DNA of 64,000 bases, taken from positions 196,882,920-196,946,919 of the forward strand of contig OY821519.1 in assembly GCA_963682025.1 (NCBI GenBank), written 5' to 3'. Numbering within the stretch: position 1 is the first letter of the stretch; every line of letters begins with the position of its first letter. Both the position numbers and the translations under genes were made by a program. The DNA is from Cordilura impudica. Taxonomy: Eukaryota; Arthropoda; Insecta; Diptera; Scathophagidae. Shown here piece by piece: positions 20,901 through 30,178 of the stretch. The notes below the pieces were generated by a model, which did not search any database, was not told the origin of the DNA, and worked only from the letters and a program-made list of their open reading frames with translations.

Positions 20901-21668
20901 CTTAAATTTATCATCGTTATTCTGACACTCGACCATTGATACTGTTTCATAATTATCCAAGCTTTCAGTCTCTATTTGAGCATCAGATATAACAACTTCT
21001 TCGTCTGTTGTATTCATTATACGTACAAAAGTTTGTGAGGCGTTAGAAATTGTATTTGCTATAAATATCCCCTCCTTAGGGGTTTGGTTAGGAATTAATA
21101 TGTCCCCCTTTGAATCTCCTACATTTATTCTTCTAATTACCTCTGATCTCGCAGGTAATGATATTGTGTTGATGTTTGGGTATTTTCGCATTTTCATCCG
21201 TATACTTTGTGGGAAATCATCTGGTCTTAATACTATCCAATCTTGATCCGTTCCATATTCTAGTTTACAATTGTACTTTCTAATGAAGTCAAGTCCCAAT
21301 ATTCCATCAGATGGAACTGGAAAGTCATCATCTACCACATGGAGTTTATGTTTAACTAACAGATTTTCAAATATCAGATCCGTTGTGATCTTTCCCCTAG
21401 TATAGGTTATACCCTTTCCTATGCCATGTAGGCTAATTGTGTTGGATGTATCTATTCTTTCAAATTTATTCTGTCCGCTTTTTATTATTGATATGTCCGC
21501 ACCTGTGTCTACCAAAAATGTCGACACTCCTTCATTGAATTTTGATTTTAGTGAAATATATGATGCTGAATTCAGATTAACGTTTAAGATTCTACTATTT
21601 CTAATTATTTCATCTATTGAGTACCCGGGGATTGTACGTTTTCCGTACTCCCATGCAAAGCCCGGACA
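17997..21668 (-). CDS. pol: pol polyprotein: protease, reverse transcriptase, RNase H, integrase
   Basis: A single open frame in the -1 frame relative to gag. It is open from 21668, overlaps gag by about 55 nt and has no obvious ATG before the protease, so a -1 ribosomal frameshift is the likely route. Residue numbers are counted from 21527. The aspartic protease has VDTGAD near residue 6; RT has FLYMDDLVV (YMDD at about 416) and the LPYGLKIAPNSFQRMM block; RNase H has TTDASKYACGAVLSQE at about 560; integrase has the HHCC finger (GGHPG...CKQCQ at about 848-885) and the catalytic triad in VIDTIGPF, LTDMGTEY and GTIERS. The spacing of the last two acidic residues gives DD35E. About 1,176 residues follow the protease start, the usual length for Ty3-type pol. 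All catalytic residues I can check are present and there are no internal stops, so it is likely functional. Confidence 0.93.
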   Translation of the reverse strand, partial: CPGFAWEYGKRTIPGYSIDEIIRNSRILNVNLNSASYISLKSKFNEGVSTFLVDTGADISIIKSGQNKFERIDTSNTISLHGIGKGITYTRGKITTDLIFENLLVKHKLHVVDDDFPVPSDGILGLDFIRKYNCKLEYGTDQDWIVLRPDDFPQSIRMKMRKYPNINTISLPARSEVIRRINVGDSKGDILIPNQTPKEGIFIANTISNASQTFVRIMNTTDEEVVISDAQIETESLDNYETVSMVECQNNDDKFKILSEKFPKFIENELKEICMEYIDVFALETEKISANNFYRQKLRLKDIEPTYIKNYRIPYAHKEEITGQVDKLIKDGIIEPSASEYNSPILLVPKKSLAGSVNKRWRLVVDYRAVNKKLIADKFPLPRIDDILDQLGKAKYFSCLDLTSGFHQIELDEDSRDITSFSTDKGSFRFKRLPYGLKIAPNSFQRMMTIAFAGLSPAQAFLYMDDLVVIGRSERHMIRNLVDVFETCRKYNLKLHPGKCSFFSHEVTYLGHKCTDKGILPDDSKFKIIQDYPTPKNADETKRFVAFCNYYRRFVPNFAEHARLLTRLCRKNTKFEWSRECEKAFEYLKNSLLNPRILQYPNFDEQFCITTDASKYACGAVLSQEHDGIQLPIAYASRSFTKGEANKSTIEQELAAVHWAITYFRPYIYGTRFLVRSDHRPLSYLFSMKNPSSKLTRMRLDLEEYDFTIEYLRGKDNHAADALSRITIADIKTSRNIFMVTTRTKSRKTQPGIDEKIKSITTTPRVYETLSIKEVRKNVRLKFDLQGKTPRCYLKHGKITLEELRIDDLIVNGKVDLNQFFPRLENMTDNKGIKKLQLSLNDKIFEKIRINVFKEIGNKELKKLIIALAPRRINVTADEQKNTLLEKYHNDPLYGGHPGITRMTAKINEKYFWNGMSRDIRNYIKGCKQCQTNKSLPKTREPMVITETPVKAFDIVVIDTIGPFIKSNNGNEYAITIICDLTKYLITIPIPDKQAKTVAKAIFENFILIYGPMNRILTDMGTEYKNQTIQELCGLLNIEYTTSTAYHHQTLGTIERSHRTFNEYVRSYLSADRTDWDEWLTYFTYCFNTTPSTVHGYCPYELIFGKKSPNIPFLDNNIVDPIYNIESYEKEVKYRLQTAQQRAASMIERQKQSSKTLYDRRINPIEIKIGDLVLIENNAGHKLESLFKGPYSVEKIDELGNCTLSMSDGKKANVHKNRLKQCS
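21614..21668 (-). promoter_or_regulatory. gag-pol overlap (-1 frameshift window)
   Basis: The pol frame has a TGA at 21671-21669 and is open after it; the gag stop is at 21616-21614. Any frameshift must therefore occur in these about 55 nt. A GGAAAAC stretch lies inside the window but is not a canonical slippery heptamer in the gag frame, so the exact slip site is not certain. Confidence 0.6.
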
Positions 21669-22834
21669 TCACGTCCTCTATTATTATTGCGGTTGTTATA
21701 GTTCCCGCTGTAGTTATTATTGTTCCTGTTGTAACTGTCACGGCCATTATATTGCCTATTGACCTCATTGTTACCATTGTGGGACTGGTTACTCCCACTG
21801 TTGTATCTCCTGTTATTGTTACTACGACCGCTATTTCCGGTGTAATTTCCACGTCGGCTAAAATTTGCGTAGGATCGCCCACGTCTTTGACCCTGGGTAT
21901 TGTGCATATCCCTGTTATAGTACATTATTGTACTATTTTTAGGCGCATCGGTTGAACAACTTATAAACTTAGCTACCGCATCATTGAGAGTGTTAAATTG
22001 ACCTGCTTCTAGTATGAGTCCCACTCTGTCGTTGGTACTGTTTTTTGTCATTGCCTTTACAGCAATGTTTGTTGTGTATTTTTCGGCTAGTGTAGTATTT
22101 AAACCGTCCACTATGTAGGCGCTTTGTAATCTTTTCGCCAGTTCTTCTATCTCTTTGGTGTAGTCATTTGGTGTCCTACCACACTGTTTGAGATTCATTA
22201 TCTTTGCCGAAAGCAACTCAACGGACTCGCCCTTGACTGTTGTTTTTAACCTAGCTATTATGCCGGCTAAATTTACTTCATTACCCTCTATGAGAGTACG
22301 TGCCGTTCCCTTCAATTTAGTCTTTACTAAATTGACGGCCACCGCATCCTGGTCTTCCGCAATTGAATCCACCAGTGTTAATGCATCCAGAAAACTTTGT
22401 AGGTTCTCTGCCCTACCATCAAAATCAGGTATGATTCTGGATGCTGTCCTTAAAAATTCCGTTGCTGTTTGTGGCATGTTTGCGCTTATTATTTCTGTCT
22501 GTATTGCTAATTTATTTTTGTCATCCGCAAATTCTACCCTTTCATGTAATGAGTTGGGCAATTCTACTTCAAGACCCCTACGAGCTGCTACACTGATGAG
22601 TTTACTTCTTAGGTCAATGAAAAAACCCTCTGCTGCAACCTTATGTGCGGGTGTTAAACGCTGATAATTTACGTTTAATACGACTCTTATTTCTTCAAGT
22701 CGTAAGTAGAGGTTTTTTAGATGTTTTTCAACAGTTTCCTCTTTGGTAGGCCTATCGCTATTGAGGCATTTATAGGACTTGTCCAATTCCTCTCTGATAA
22801 GTCTGCACTGGCCTAGTATCGCAGACCAGTCCAT
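21614..22834 (-). CDS. gag: gag structural protein, 406 aa
   Basis: The ATG at 22834-22832 is the first of the frame and starts MDWSAILGQCRLIREELDK. The N-terminal half is helical and charged, with a PAHKVAAEGFFIDLRSKL segment. The middle (residues about 120-300) contains FLRTASRIIPDFDGRAENLQ and FLDALTLVDS, the kind of capsid region seen in Ty3/412-type Gag. The last 100 residues are very rich in Asn, Arg, Gly and Ser (for example GRSNNNRRYNSGSNQ) and have no CCHC zinc knuckle, so RNA binding is probably by this basic RG/N-rich tail. It forms the particle that packages the RNA. It is intact and ends at the TAG 21616-21614 inside the pol overlap. Confidence 0.88.
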   Translation of the reverse strand: MDWSAILGQCRLIREELDKSYKCLNSDRPTKEETVEKHLKNLYLRLEEIRVVLNVNYQRLTPAHKVAAEGFFIDLRSKLISVAARRGLEVELPNSLHERVEFADDKNKLAIQTEIISANMPQTATEFLRTASRIIPDFDGRAENLQSFLDALTLVDSIAEDQDAVAVNLVKTKLKGTARTLIEGNEVNLAGIIARLKTTVKGESVELLSAKIMNLKQCGRTPNDYTKEIEELAKRLQSAYIVDGLNTTLAEKYTTNIAVKAMTKNSTNDRVGLILEAGQFNTLNDAVAKFISCSTDAPKNSTIMYYNRDMHNTQGQRRGRSYANFSRRGNYTGNSGRSNNNRRYNSGSNQSHNGNNEVNRQYNGRDSYNRNNNNYSGNYNNRNNNRGRDVRALHGSTENVQSPGTQ

Positions 22835-23200
22835 ACATGCAGATTAAAATTGACTTTTGTCTGCTAGGACAGAAAATCTTACCAGAAAATCGCACAAAAA
22901 AAAAATATTCAAAATATTTGTCATTTAGGATTTGTCCCCCAAAGTTCCTGCTATATTAGCAATTAATTCAAATATTCAACAAAATAAAGTAATTCAATAA
23001 TAGGACTCCTCCGGCACTTTATGTAAAATTTTATTCTCTTTAGTCAGTATTTTTAATAATGATGACAAAATAAAAAAAATTTTGATAATATATAACATGA
23101 TGTTATCGCAGTCTCTGCTTTGTTCTCTTTCTTTTTTTTTTTTTTTTTTGTTTAAATCTATTCGAGGAGTATATAATTTTAAAATCTTATGGGCCCATTT

Positions 23201-23467
23201 TTAAACCTTGTCAAGGTTGTCGCCTCTACTTAGATATCTCTTACGGAGAGATCTTTTGTGCAGTAGGTATAATTTTAGCGTTAAGTTTACCCCGCTAATC
23301 AATACCAAGCACAATGTGAGGTACCACAAGGATTGTATTTGGTTTGTGTGGTCGACAACCTCAACGTTGGTTATTACATTTGCGTTCGGGTTTTCTAATT
23401 TTGATTCCGGCTTACCCATGTTAAAATATAATTTATCTTTTAATTTCCTATTCCCAATAAAAATCAA
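23201..23467 (-). CDS. Small leader ORF: predicted myristoylated single-pass membrane protein
   Basis: This ORF lies in the leader between the primer site and gag, on the same strand. The first ATG (23467) gives 88 residues; the second (23419) gives 72 residues starting MGKPESK, which fits the N-myristoylation pattern MGxxxS, so I prefer that start. A short polar segment is followed by a hydrophobic stretch WYLTLCLVLISGVNLTLKLY (one membrane span), then a strongly basic tail with KRSLRKRYLSRG and the end DNLDKV. It is not gag, pol or a recognised env. Small upstream ORFs have been reported in some fly Ty3-type elements, but I cannot verify homology. A role in membrane targeting or cell-to-cell passage is speculation. 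Its intact state in a young element supports its being real, but selection has not been tested. Confidence 0.6.
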   Translation of the reverse strand: MIFIGNRKLKDKLYFNMGKPESKLENPNANVITNVEVVDHTNQIQSLWYLTLCLVLISGVNLTLKLYLLHKRSLRKRYLSRGDNLDKV

Positions 23468-23913
23468 TATTTAAATTTATATTAAAGAATCAATATTTTA
23501 GTTTTAATGATACATTAAATATTTTAAATTGTCGATTTATTCCTAAATATGATGACTTTTCTATGTTCTGTTCTATATATTAAGTTATTCTATTTTATAG
23601 AAAAATTCACAGTTTAATTAATTTTAAAGTGAGTTCAATATTAATAATCATGTTTTTTTGTTTTTAAAAAATTTTTTTTTTTTTTTTTAATATAATTAAA
23701 TACATAATTTTTTTTCTAATATTTTGTATTCAAATTTCTTTTCAATTGATTGATTTTAACAAAAAAAATGTTATCAATACGAGTATCGAAGAAATCAATA
23801 TTTAACTACTATGTAATATGTATGATTCAACTTATTTAAAAAAATAAAATATGCTACTTAGCTGTTGTTTTATTCTCCAGCTGCTGTAGATGATGGTTAC
23901 TGTTGTTGACGTA

Positions 23914-24305
23914 GAGTTTGATGAATCTGTTGCTGGGGTTGCTTATTCATGTTGTTATTACCGTTTTTCGACTCTTCACTTTTTACAATTATTTTGGCTG
24001 TTACACTTTTGGTATTCCAGTTTGATGAATCCGTTGTTGCTGCGGTTGCTTATTCATGTCGTTATTACCTTTTTCAACTCTTCACTTTTTTACAATTATT
24101 TTGGCTTTTACACTTTTGGTATTCCTTCTTAACAAATTTTTAATTGTTGATTAAATTTAAATGTTGATTAATAATGTACGTTTTTCGACTCTTCACTTTT
24201 TTACAATTATTTTGGCTTTTACACTTTTGGTATTCCTTCTTAACAAATTTTCAATTGTTGATTAAATTTAAATGTTGATTAATAATATACGTTTTTCGAC
24301 TTTTC
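23914..24305. repeat. Tandem repeats in the LTR-element leader
   Basis: Two units of about 105 bp (23914-24018, 24019-24125) share AGTTTGATGAATC, TTGCTTATTCATG and TTTACAATTATTTTGGCT. A second type of about 111 bp (24126-24236, then 24237 to about 24300) shares TTCTTAACAAATTTT and GATTAAATTTAAATGTTGAT. Both types contain the ACACTTTTGGTATTCC phrase. They are non-coding and possibly involved in packaging or expression. Confidence 0.8.
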
Positions 24306-24356
24306 ATGCTTGGTATATGTAGTTATTGTTTTTCTGATTTTTTCACAAATTAAATT

Positions 24357-24370
24357 TGGCAGGATCGCCA
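24357..24370 (-). promoter_or_regulatory. Primer binding site, tRNA-Arg type
   Basis: TGGCGATCCTGCCA on the minus strand directly abuts the 5' LTR. It is the complement of the 3' end ...TGGCAGGATCGCCA, which from memory is the end of fly tRNA-Arg(ACG) with CCA added. Fourteen bases match, then the match ends. Confidence 0.8.
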
Positions 24371-24736
24371 TATAATTTAAATAATTACACTTTTTATTAT
24401 TTGTTTAAAAACAGCCGCTCATGCGACTGTTTACTTTCACGTCTCTTTATTAATTGTTTTTCTATACTAATTTTAACGTATATCTACCTACGTACGCGCG
24501 CACATGCATTGTACACGCGTACACATACACTTACATTATGTGTAACTGAGTAGACGAGTGAATTTGCGTATTAAGCAGTTCACACGTAACTATACTACAG
24601 TACAATTGTGAGAAATACTTTTCTCACGCTTGAGTTCGGTGCAGGTGGATATATTTAGTTACAATTAGTAATTTAATTTTACTATTTAGTTACCGTACAG
24701 AAGGTAGGGTAACTATGACTTATCAAACACACTACA
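24371..24736 (-). repeat. 5' LTR (366 bp)
   Basis: No difference from the 3' LTR is visible. It is the promoter of the element, with an Inr-like TCAGTT (24544-24549) and no TATA box that I can assign with confidence. AATAAA is at 24446-24451. Confidence 0.93.
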
Positions 24737-24740
24737 AAAG

Positions 24741-25230
24741 TGTTGGATCTCTTCATCAATCTTTGACCTCGATGACGGTTGCCAATGTTAACATGTTAGT
24801 ACCAAAATCTGCGGAAATTTGTAGAGAATTTGTATTATTCCACTCAGAAAAACCATTTTGGTACTCGTTTCCATTAAAACTTTAACTAAAACTTTATGGA
24901 GTCCAAGATCAATAATGCACTACCTGATAACAATTTCGTTTATAAAATAAAACTCAAGCAATAGGGCCTCTTTAAAAATAATTGGTCCTATGGACCTACT
25001 TGTTCAAACTGGCCGAAAAATGTACTGGTACGTAAATTTATTTATCGTGATGAAAACTTTTTACGTCTACCAATTTATGCTAACCAGAAAGGTTTTTGGC
25101 TTTTATTTAAGCGATGTGTTGTTAAAGGATCACCAGTCATTTTAGTAGAAAAGAACTTAGGAATAACGATTTCTATTTTGGAGAGTATTCGCTTTGGATC
25201 TCAATCATATTTTAATGCTATCTGAGAAAA
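24741..25230 (+). pseudogene. ORF1-like reading frame, 3' part (right of LTR element)
   Basis: Continues the frame broken by the LTR element: VGSLHQSLTSMTVANVNMLV, AEICREFVLFHSEKPFWYSF, then after frameshifts PTCSNWPKNVLVRKFIYRDE and KGFWLLFKRCVVKGSPVIL, ending near 25225. The order and spacing look like one degraded protein. I do not recognise a named domain; position before an RT fossil suggests ORF1 of a Jockey-type LINE. Confidence 0.4.
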
Positions 25231-25734
25231 GGAAGATTAAATTGCTTTGTATTATTTATATTGCATAGTTTCATTGTAATTGTTATTTATATCATATCGA
25301 TATTTTTTTTTTTGTATTGAAAATTTTGTATGGAATTTTTTTTTGCGTCTGGTGGAGAAACCCCACATGGAATTTTTCGTGTCTATGAAGACCCCTACTG
25401 AAATTGTTCGCTCTACATTTTTCTTGAATATAGTATATCAAAAATGTACGTAGTTATGGTATAATTTTTGACATTTTGGAAATAAGGGCCTAAAAGGCCC
25501 ACTTCCGTGGGAGCTGGAAGGCTGAAATGTTCCAAAAAAAAATATTCACCGCCCAATTTTATGGAACAAATATCACTGTAGAATCTTAATCAGAGAACTG
25601 GTTAGTCATTTATTTAAATTTTTATGAACCAATCTTTTCTCGCAAAAAAAATTTTCGAACCGACATTTCGTGAAATTTCTGCCTCGGAGCCCAAAATGTA
25701 ATATATTTACATACTTACCAAGTACTTTCAATCG
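25231..25734. other. Spacer
   Basis: AT-rich. It contains a short hairpin GGGCCTAAAAGGCCC (25486-25500). No gene recognised. Confidence 0.4.
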
Positions 25735-26975
25735 GTGATAGAGATCTGCTTGCTCAAAGAAAAAAGTCTGGATTTGTCGCATAGTGTTATCATAATCCAA
25801 GACTTTAAATATCCACACCACTCCCGCAGAGCCCTAAAGTCTCTATGCTTTAACCGAACAAACTTCCAAGTTTTAAATCAATTGCTACTTGACTATAACT
25901 GGCTTGAAATAATTTCATTTTCAAACGATGGAAATAATTTTGTCAGGTAATCCAAAGTTTTTATAAGATACTTTCAACAAGTATAAAGAAAACTGTTACT
26001 ATAAAAAAAATAGCTAAATCAAATGCTCCTCCATGGAATACAAACGCACTGGCATGGTTGAAAACCCGGAATAACAGGCTCTATAAAAAATTTAAAAAAA
26101 ATAATAACCAAATCGGTCAAAGTCTCTCAAAGTCTCCAGAAGTCATTATAATATAGAAAATAAAAAAATGCTACAACAATCATCTCAGTAAAATGAATTC
26201 AAATATTAGAAAAAATCCAAAAATGTTTTACAACTTTGTAAATTCTAAACGTAAAATTTCATCACATCCCACCAATATTAAAATGAATGTTACTGTGTTT
26301 TAAAACGATGTTGATATTGCAAATTTTTTTGCTGAATTCTTTGCGTCCATATTTCTTACAATGACATTAAACAGCACTCGATATCCCTATGACATTCCAA
26401 GGCTGACATCAATTAATATTTCATTCTTAGAAGTGTTGACTGTTCTTAAGAGTCTAAAATGTATAAAAGATTAATTTAATCCGGGTTGGGATTGTATTTC
26501 CAGCTGCATCTTAAAAAATTGTGCCGAAATATTGGCTACCCCGGTAAGCTCATATATAATAACTCCCTTAAATTTGGTTTCTTTCCAAAATGTCGGAAAA
26601 ACTTGTTTATTATTCCGCACTATAAATCTGGCTACCGCAGTTATGCTACTAACAATTGAGCAATTGCAAAACTAAATGCTATAACAAAACTTTTTGAGAA
26701 ATGCATCAATTCTATTACAAGCTCAACATGGTATTTGCTAAGGACGGTCTACAACTACTAATCTACTGGAATTTGTTTCCTATATAAATTCTAGACTCTA
26801 TAAAAATAAACAAACTGATGTCATATGTACAGACCTTAGCAAAGTTTTTGATAATTTAAGCCATGATGTACTGCAAGCGAAGCTTGGTATTATTGGATAG
26901 TGTGGAAACTTCCTAAAATGTGTAATCTTCAATAACTCTAAATCGAAAAATGTAGATGAAGTAATATCTAGTGTC
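25735..26975 (+). pseudogene. Jockey-like LINE ORF2 fossil (reverse transcriptase region)
   Basis: The plus strand in shifting frames gives blocks of a non-LTR retrotransposon ORF2: LNQLLLDYNW at about 25875; NAPPWNTNALAWLKTRNNRL and YKKFKK (26020-26095), the linker after the endonuclease; PKMFYNFVNSKRK (26215); RPYFL/NDVDIANFFAEFFAS (26310); ILKNCAEILATP (26510); then the RT fingers and palm with KGRSTTTNLLEFVSYINSRL and QTDVICTDLSKVFDNLSHDV (26740-26870). It stops before the YxDD motif, where a piggyBac-like element begins. Many stops, so inactive. It resembles the fossil at 54168-55390 and is probably the same family. Confidence 0.7.
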
Positions 26976-27403
26976 CTAACCCTTTTGGCCTTGGGGTCGC
27001 ATATGACCCCAATCTAATGAAAGACAATTTATTTTAAAAAATCAAATATTTTGTAAGTTCTGTTGAATTTTTGGATGTGACGCTTCAAATATAAAAACCA
27101 AATGTGCAAGTCTCCTATGCTAGTAATTTGGAATAAATCGAACAACGAATACCCATCGTTGCCGAGGCCAAACTTTGAATTTTGGGATATTTAAAAAAAA
27201 TAATTGTTCTACTAAACTATATGAAACCCTTACTATGGGCTGGGAAATAAAATTGTGCTATATTTTACGAAAACTTACGCTTATGTGCTCCTAAGGTTAA
27301 AATGATTCAAAATTCAGCAGTATTTGCAAAATATTTGATTTTTGGCCTTAAGCGTCGTATACCAGCTTGGGGTCATTTGTGGGGCCAAGTCCAAATGGGT
27401 TAA
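26976..27403. mobile_element. piggyBac-like non-autonomous element
   Basis: Left end CTAACCCTTTTGGCCTTGGG, then GTCGCATATGACCCC. The reverse complement of the right end is TTAACCCATTTGGACTTGGC, then CCCACAAATGACCCC. So there are about 35-bp imperfect inverted repeats beginning at a TTAA (right) or CTAA (left, one change), as expected for piggyBac target sites. 428 bp, non-coding. Confidence 0.5.
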
Positions 27404-27500
27404 TGAAGTTAAATTATAAAATCATCATAATAATCAAATCATAAAAATTGGTAAAAGCACAGCACAATGGCTTTAATCAATTTGTGAAAGTTGATAAAAA

Positions 27501-28301
27501 AACAAGTAAGAAAATTATGGTCGGTCTAGACCGATTATACGATACCCTATACCATGCGTTTAGAAACCCTATCTCTTAGGCCCAACTAACTGGACATTGA
27601 AAATAAGCAAAAACCAAATTTGAGTGGGATCTTTATTAATTTTTTTGGCTGCAGATATGAAAAAGTTCATATCGGATGCTATATCTATAAAGGGACTAGG
27701 TCCAAAAATGGACCGATCCTGATCATGTTTGGTAAAGTCTCTTGTATTTTGCAAAAATATATACAAACAAAATTTGAGAAGAATCAGTGCAATATTTTTG
27801 TTTTTTAATAGATTTAAGTGAAGATCGGGAAGCAGCTCTATATGGGGTCAAAGGGATCATTTTTGGACTACTCATTAGTGGATGTAATGAACGCATACAA
27901 ACCCAATTTGAGTAAGATCTATATGACAATTTGGATCTTATGGAAATTTATGTCGATTTCATATGGAAAATTTGTATGGGGGCTAGGTCTGAACATGGAC
28001 CGATTCTCACCAATTTCAATAGCCTTCATGCCAGGGCCGATAGCAGCTTATATACCAAATTTCATCAAAATATATTCATATTTGCGACCTGTAGTTTGAT
28101 TAAAAACTTTACATGGACACACAGACGGACGGACGGACGGACGGACGGACGGACGGACGGACGGACATTGTTAAATCAACTCAGAAAGTGATTCTAATTC
28201 GATCGGTATAATTAAAGATGGGTCTAAGTCAAATATTTTTGACCTAGACCACTGTTATGCCAAAAAATTCTACGTTTTTATACCCAAACCACATAGTGGT
28301 A
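27501..28301 (+). mobile_element. PE repeat, near full length (copy 8)
   Basis: Forward copy starting AACAAGTAAGAAAATTATGG. It has one change in the palindrome, an expanded GGAC core of about 11-12 units (about 28123-28167), and an end ACCACATAGTGGT where the final ATAGGGTATAAA is missing. Confidence 0.85.
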
Positions 28302-28404
28302 TTTGTTATTTCTTGATGAGTTTTTATTCGATTTGAAGTTATATAGCTTTTTTAAAAGACATTTAGTACTGATGTCGATTTATATAACAACTTGTCGACA
28401 AAAT

Positions 28405-28630
28405 TTAACTGTAGAACGAAATTTTCGTAAAATCTGAAAAAAGTCACATTTTCCCATACAAACACACTTGAAGTTTTCAGTCGCGTTGAGGCACCTCCAA
28501 TTATTTTTGATTGACTCAAAACTTTGTAGTTTTCAGGTTTTTTGCTGTTTCTAGGGTGCATATTTCTAGGGGATGATACTTTAAATTCGAACCCTTTTTT
28601 ACCCTCCATATAATGAAGGCCACCTTAATG
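28405..28630 (-). repeat. Dispersed repeat C, inverted copy
   Basis: Reverse complement of 9963-10165, bounded by AAGGCCACCTTAATG at its right end. Carries one extra segment compared with the other copy. Confidence 0.65.
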
Positions 28631-30178
28631 CCCATACGTTTTGACTTTCCATGAACCTGCAGCAGCCAATTTCGCTACCACTAGCAGAAATTGCATTATA
28701 TGCAAGTCAGTATGAATAATATGAAGTCAGGCATTAAGATCTGCAGTGAGACAGCTACCAAACAAGATGAGTTTTTTAATTCTGGTCATGAGGGATTTTG
28801 TCCGCCATAAAAGAGAAGATACCAGCACCTAAACTCCAACTCATCTATGCGTGCTTGGAACTTGTGCTCTGTCATTTGAATTTCACTATCCCCATTCATT
28901 TTAGAAATCAATCCTAGCAGTAAAGTATTTAGATTTTAGTCTCAGCTTAGTATAATGTGAAATATAAAAAGCATTTTTTACTTTACTGGTCACTTTATTA
29001 GGAAGCCATTACTACGAATTGACCTTACGATCCCCTATCTATATATTATGTCTCTTTATAATGAAACACTATATGATACATATGAAAATAACTGCAAATT
29101 TTAGAAACATATTGTAAATAAAATTGATTGCTAACGAAATTTATTATCTTCACTATCGAAATTCAGTTATTTACTTGCCAAAGCTGTAACCATATACTCA
29201 CTTATAACTTAACTTACATAAAAAACTATTTATACTTGTATTGGATGTTGATTACATTTTTCATTTAGTATTATTGAGTGCACAGCAGCTGTGTGATGTT
29301 CATCCTGTTTCATAACATGCAACGGAAATGACAATCAGTATTCACCTCAGTATAAGGACAAAGGATATGTGCTGCATTCTAGTGTGTTTGGCATTTCTTT
29401 AAAGTCATGTGTGTAAACACAAAGGTGAGAATTTAAACCTGTTATATTGTTTTTTTTTTTTTTGTATTCATACCTCGAAAGCCCAATAGCTTTGTTAAAG
29501 TGTCTATTGTTACACTAAATATTGATAAGCAACAAATATTTTATAGGTGACAACTGAAACAGCAAAAATATGGTTGGAAGATGTAAGAAAGTTAAAGGTT
29601 GCCTATATAAAACTATTTAACACGATTTTCAAATATTGGCCTTTGGAATAAAACAAGTGTGAATAAGACGCATTTCCTTCTTCCATTTTCTATAAACGTC
29701 TTCTTTTAGCTTAATTGCTTTACATTATTACAATCGGTTAGGTTGGGCGGGCAACATGTGCTCGAAAGCTTATACACTCGAATCATTTAATATTGGTTAA
29801 GTAGGAAGGGTAAGAAAATTTAAATGGAATTTCGATTAAAATACAAATTATGTTATATGTTTGGTTTTCTCTTATTATAACATAATTCTGTCATTATTAT
29901 TACTAATTTGCTTGTAAAATATCTACCAAAAATTTGTTACAATATCTGTGTTAGTAGAATTAAATGTAATCAACAATATTTTAGAACGAGAAATAATTTA
30001 AGAGATTAATTTAGTTCACTCAACTGAATTAGTTTAATAATTTACACAAAAATGTTGAGAGATAAATGGAACTTATTTATCTATTGAAGGTCTATTCATT
30101 TTATGGGAATTACACTGTAAAACAGTATTTTTGGGCGTCCATGAATCCTATGCCAGATGATTTTAGATATTATGTTAG
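28631..30178. other. Unassigned AT-rich stretch
   Basis: No repeat or coding match recognised. This is one of the few parts that looks like unique sequence. A T run (about 29448-29463) and short palindromes are the only structure I see. Confidence 0.45.

Larger units (their letters stand above)
17152..24740 (-). mobile_element. Complete Ty3-type LTR retrotransposon (412/mdg1-like)
   Basis: An element of about 7.58 kb (17156-24736) on the minus strand, flanked by the target duplication AAAG (17152-17155 and 24737-24740). In transcription order: 5' LTR, primer site, a 1.5-kb leader with tandem repeats and a small membrane-protein ORF, gag, pol (protease, RT, RNase H, integrase), a polypurine tract and the 3' LTR. 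There is no env between pol and the 3' LTR. The LTRs look identical and gag and pol are open, so the insertion is very recent and may be active. The tRNA-Arg-type primer site, an Asn/Arg-rich gag without CCHC knuckles and the absence of env recall the Drosophila 412/mdg1 lineage; that placement is from memory. Confidence 0.92.

Noticed and set aside
27620..27808. A 62-residue frame (MSGIFINFFGCRYEK...) that recurs in many PE repeats
   Set aside because: It is open in several copies only because the copies are young and similar; the opposite strand is equally open, lengths vary, and older copies are broken. No domain, so I treat it as non-coding repeat sequence.
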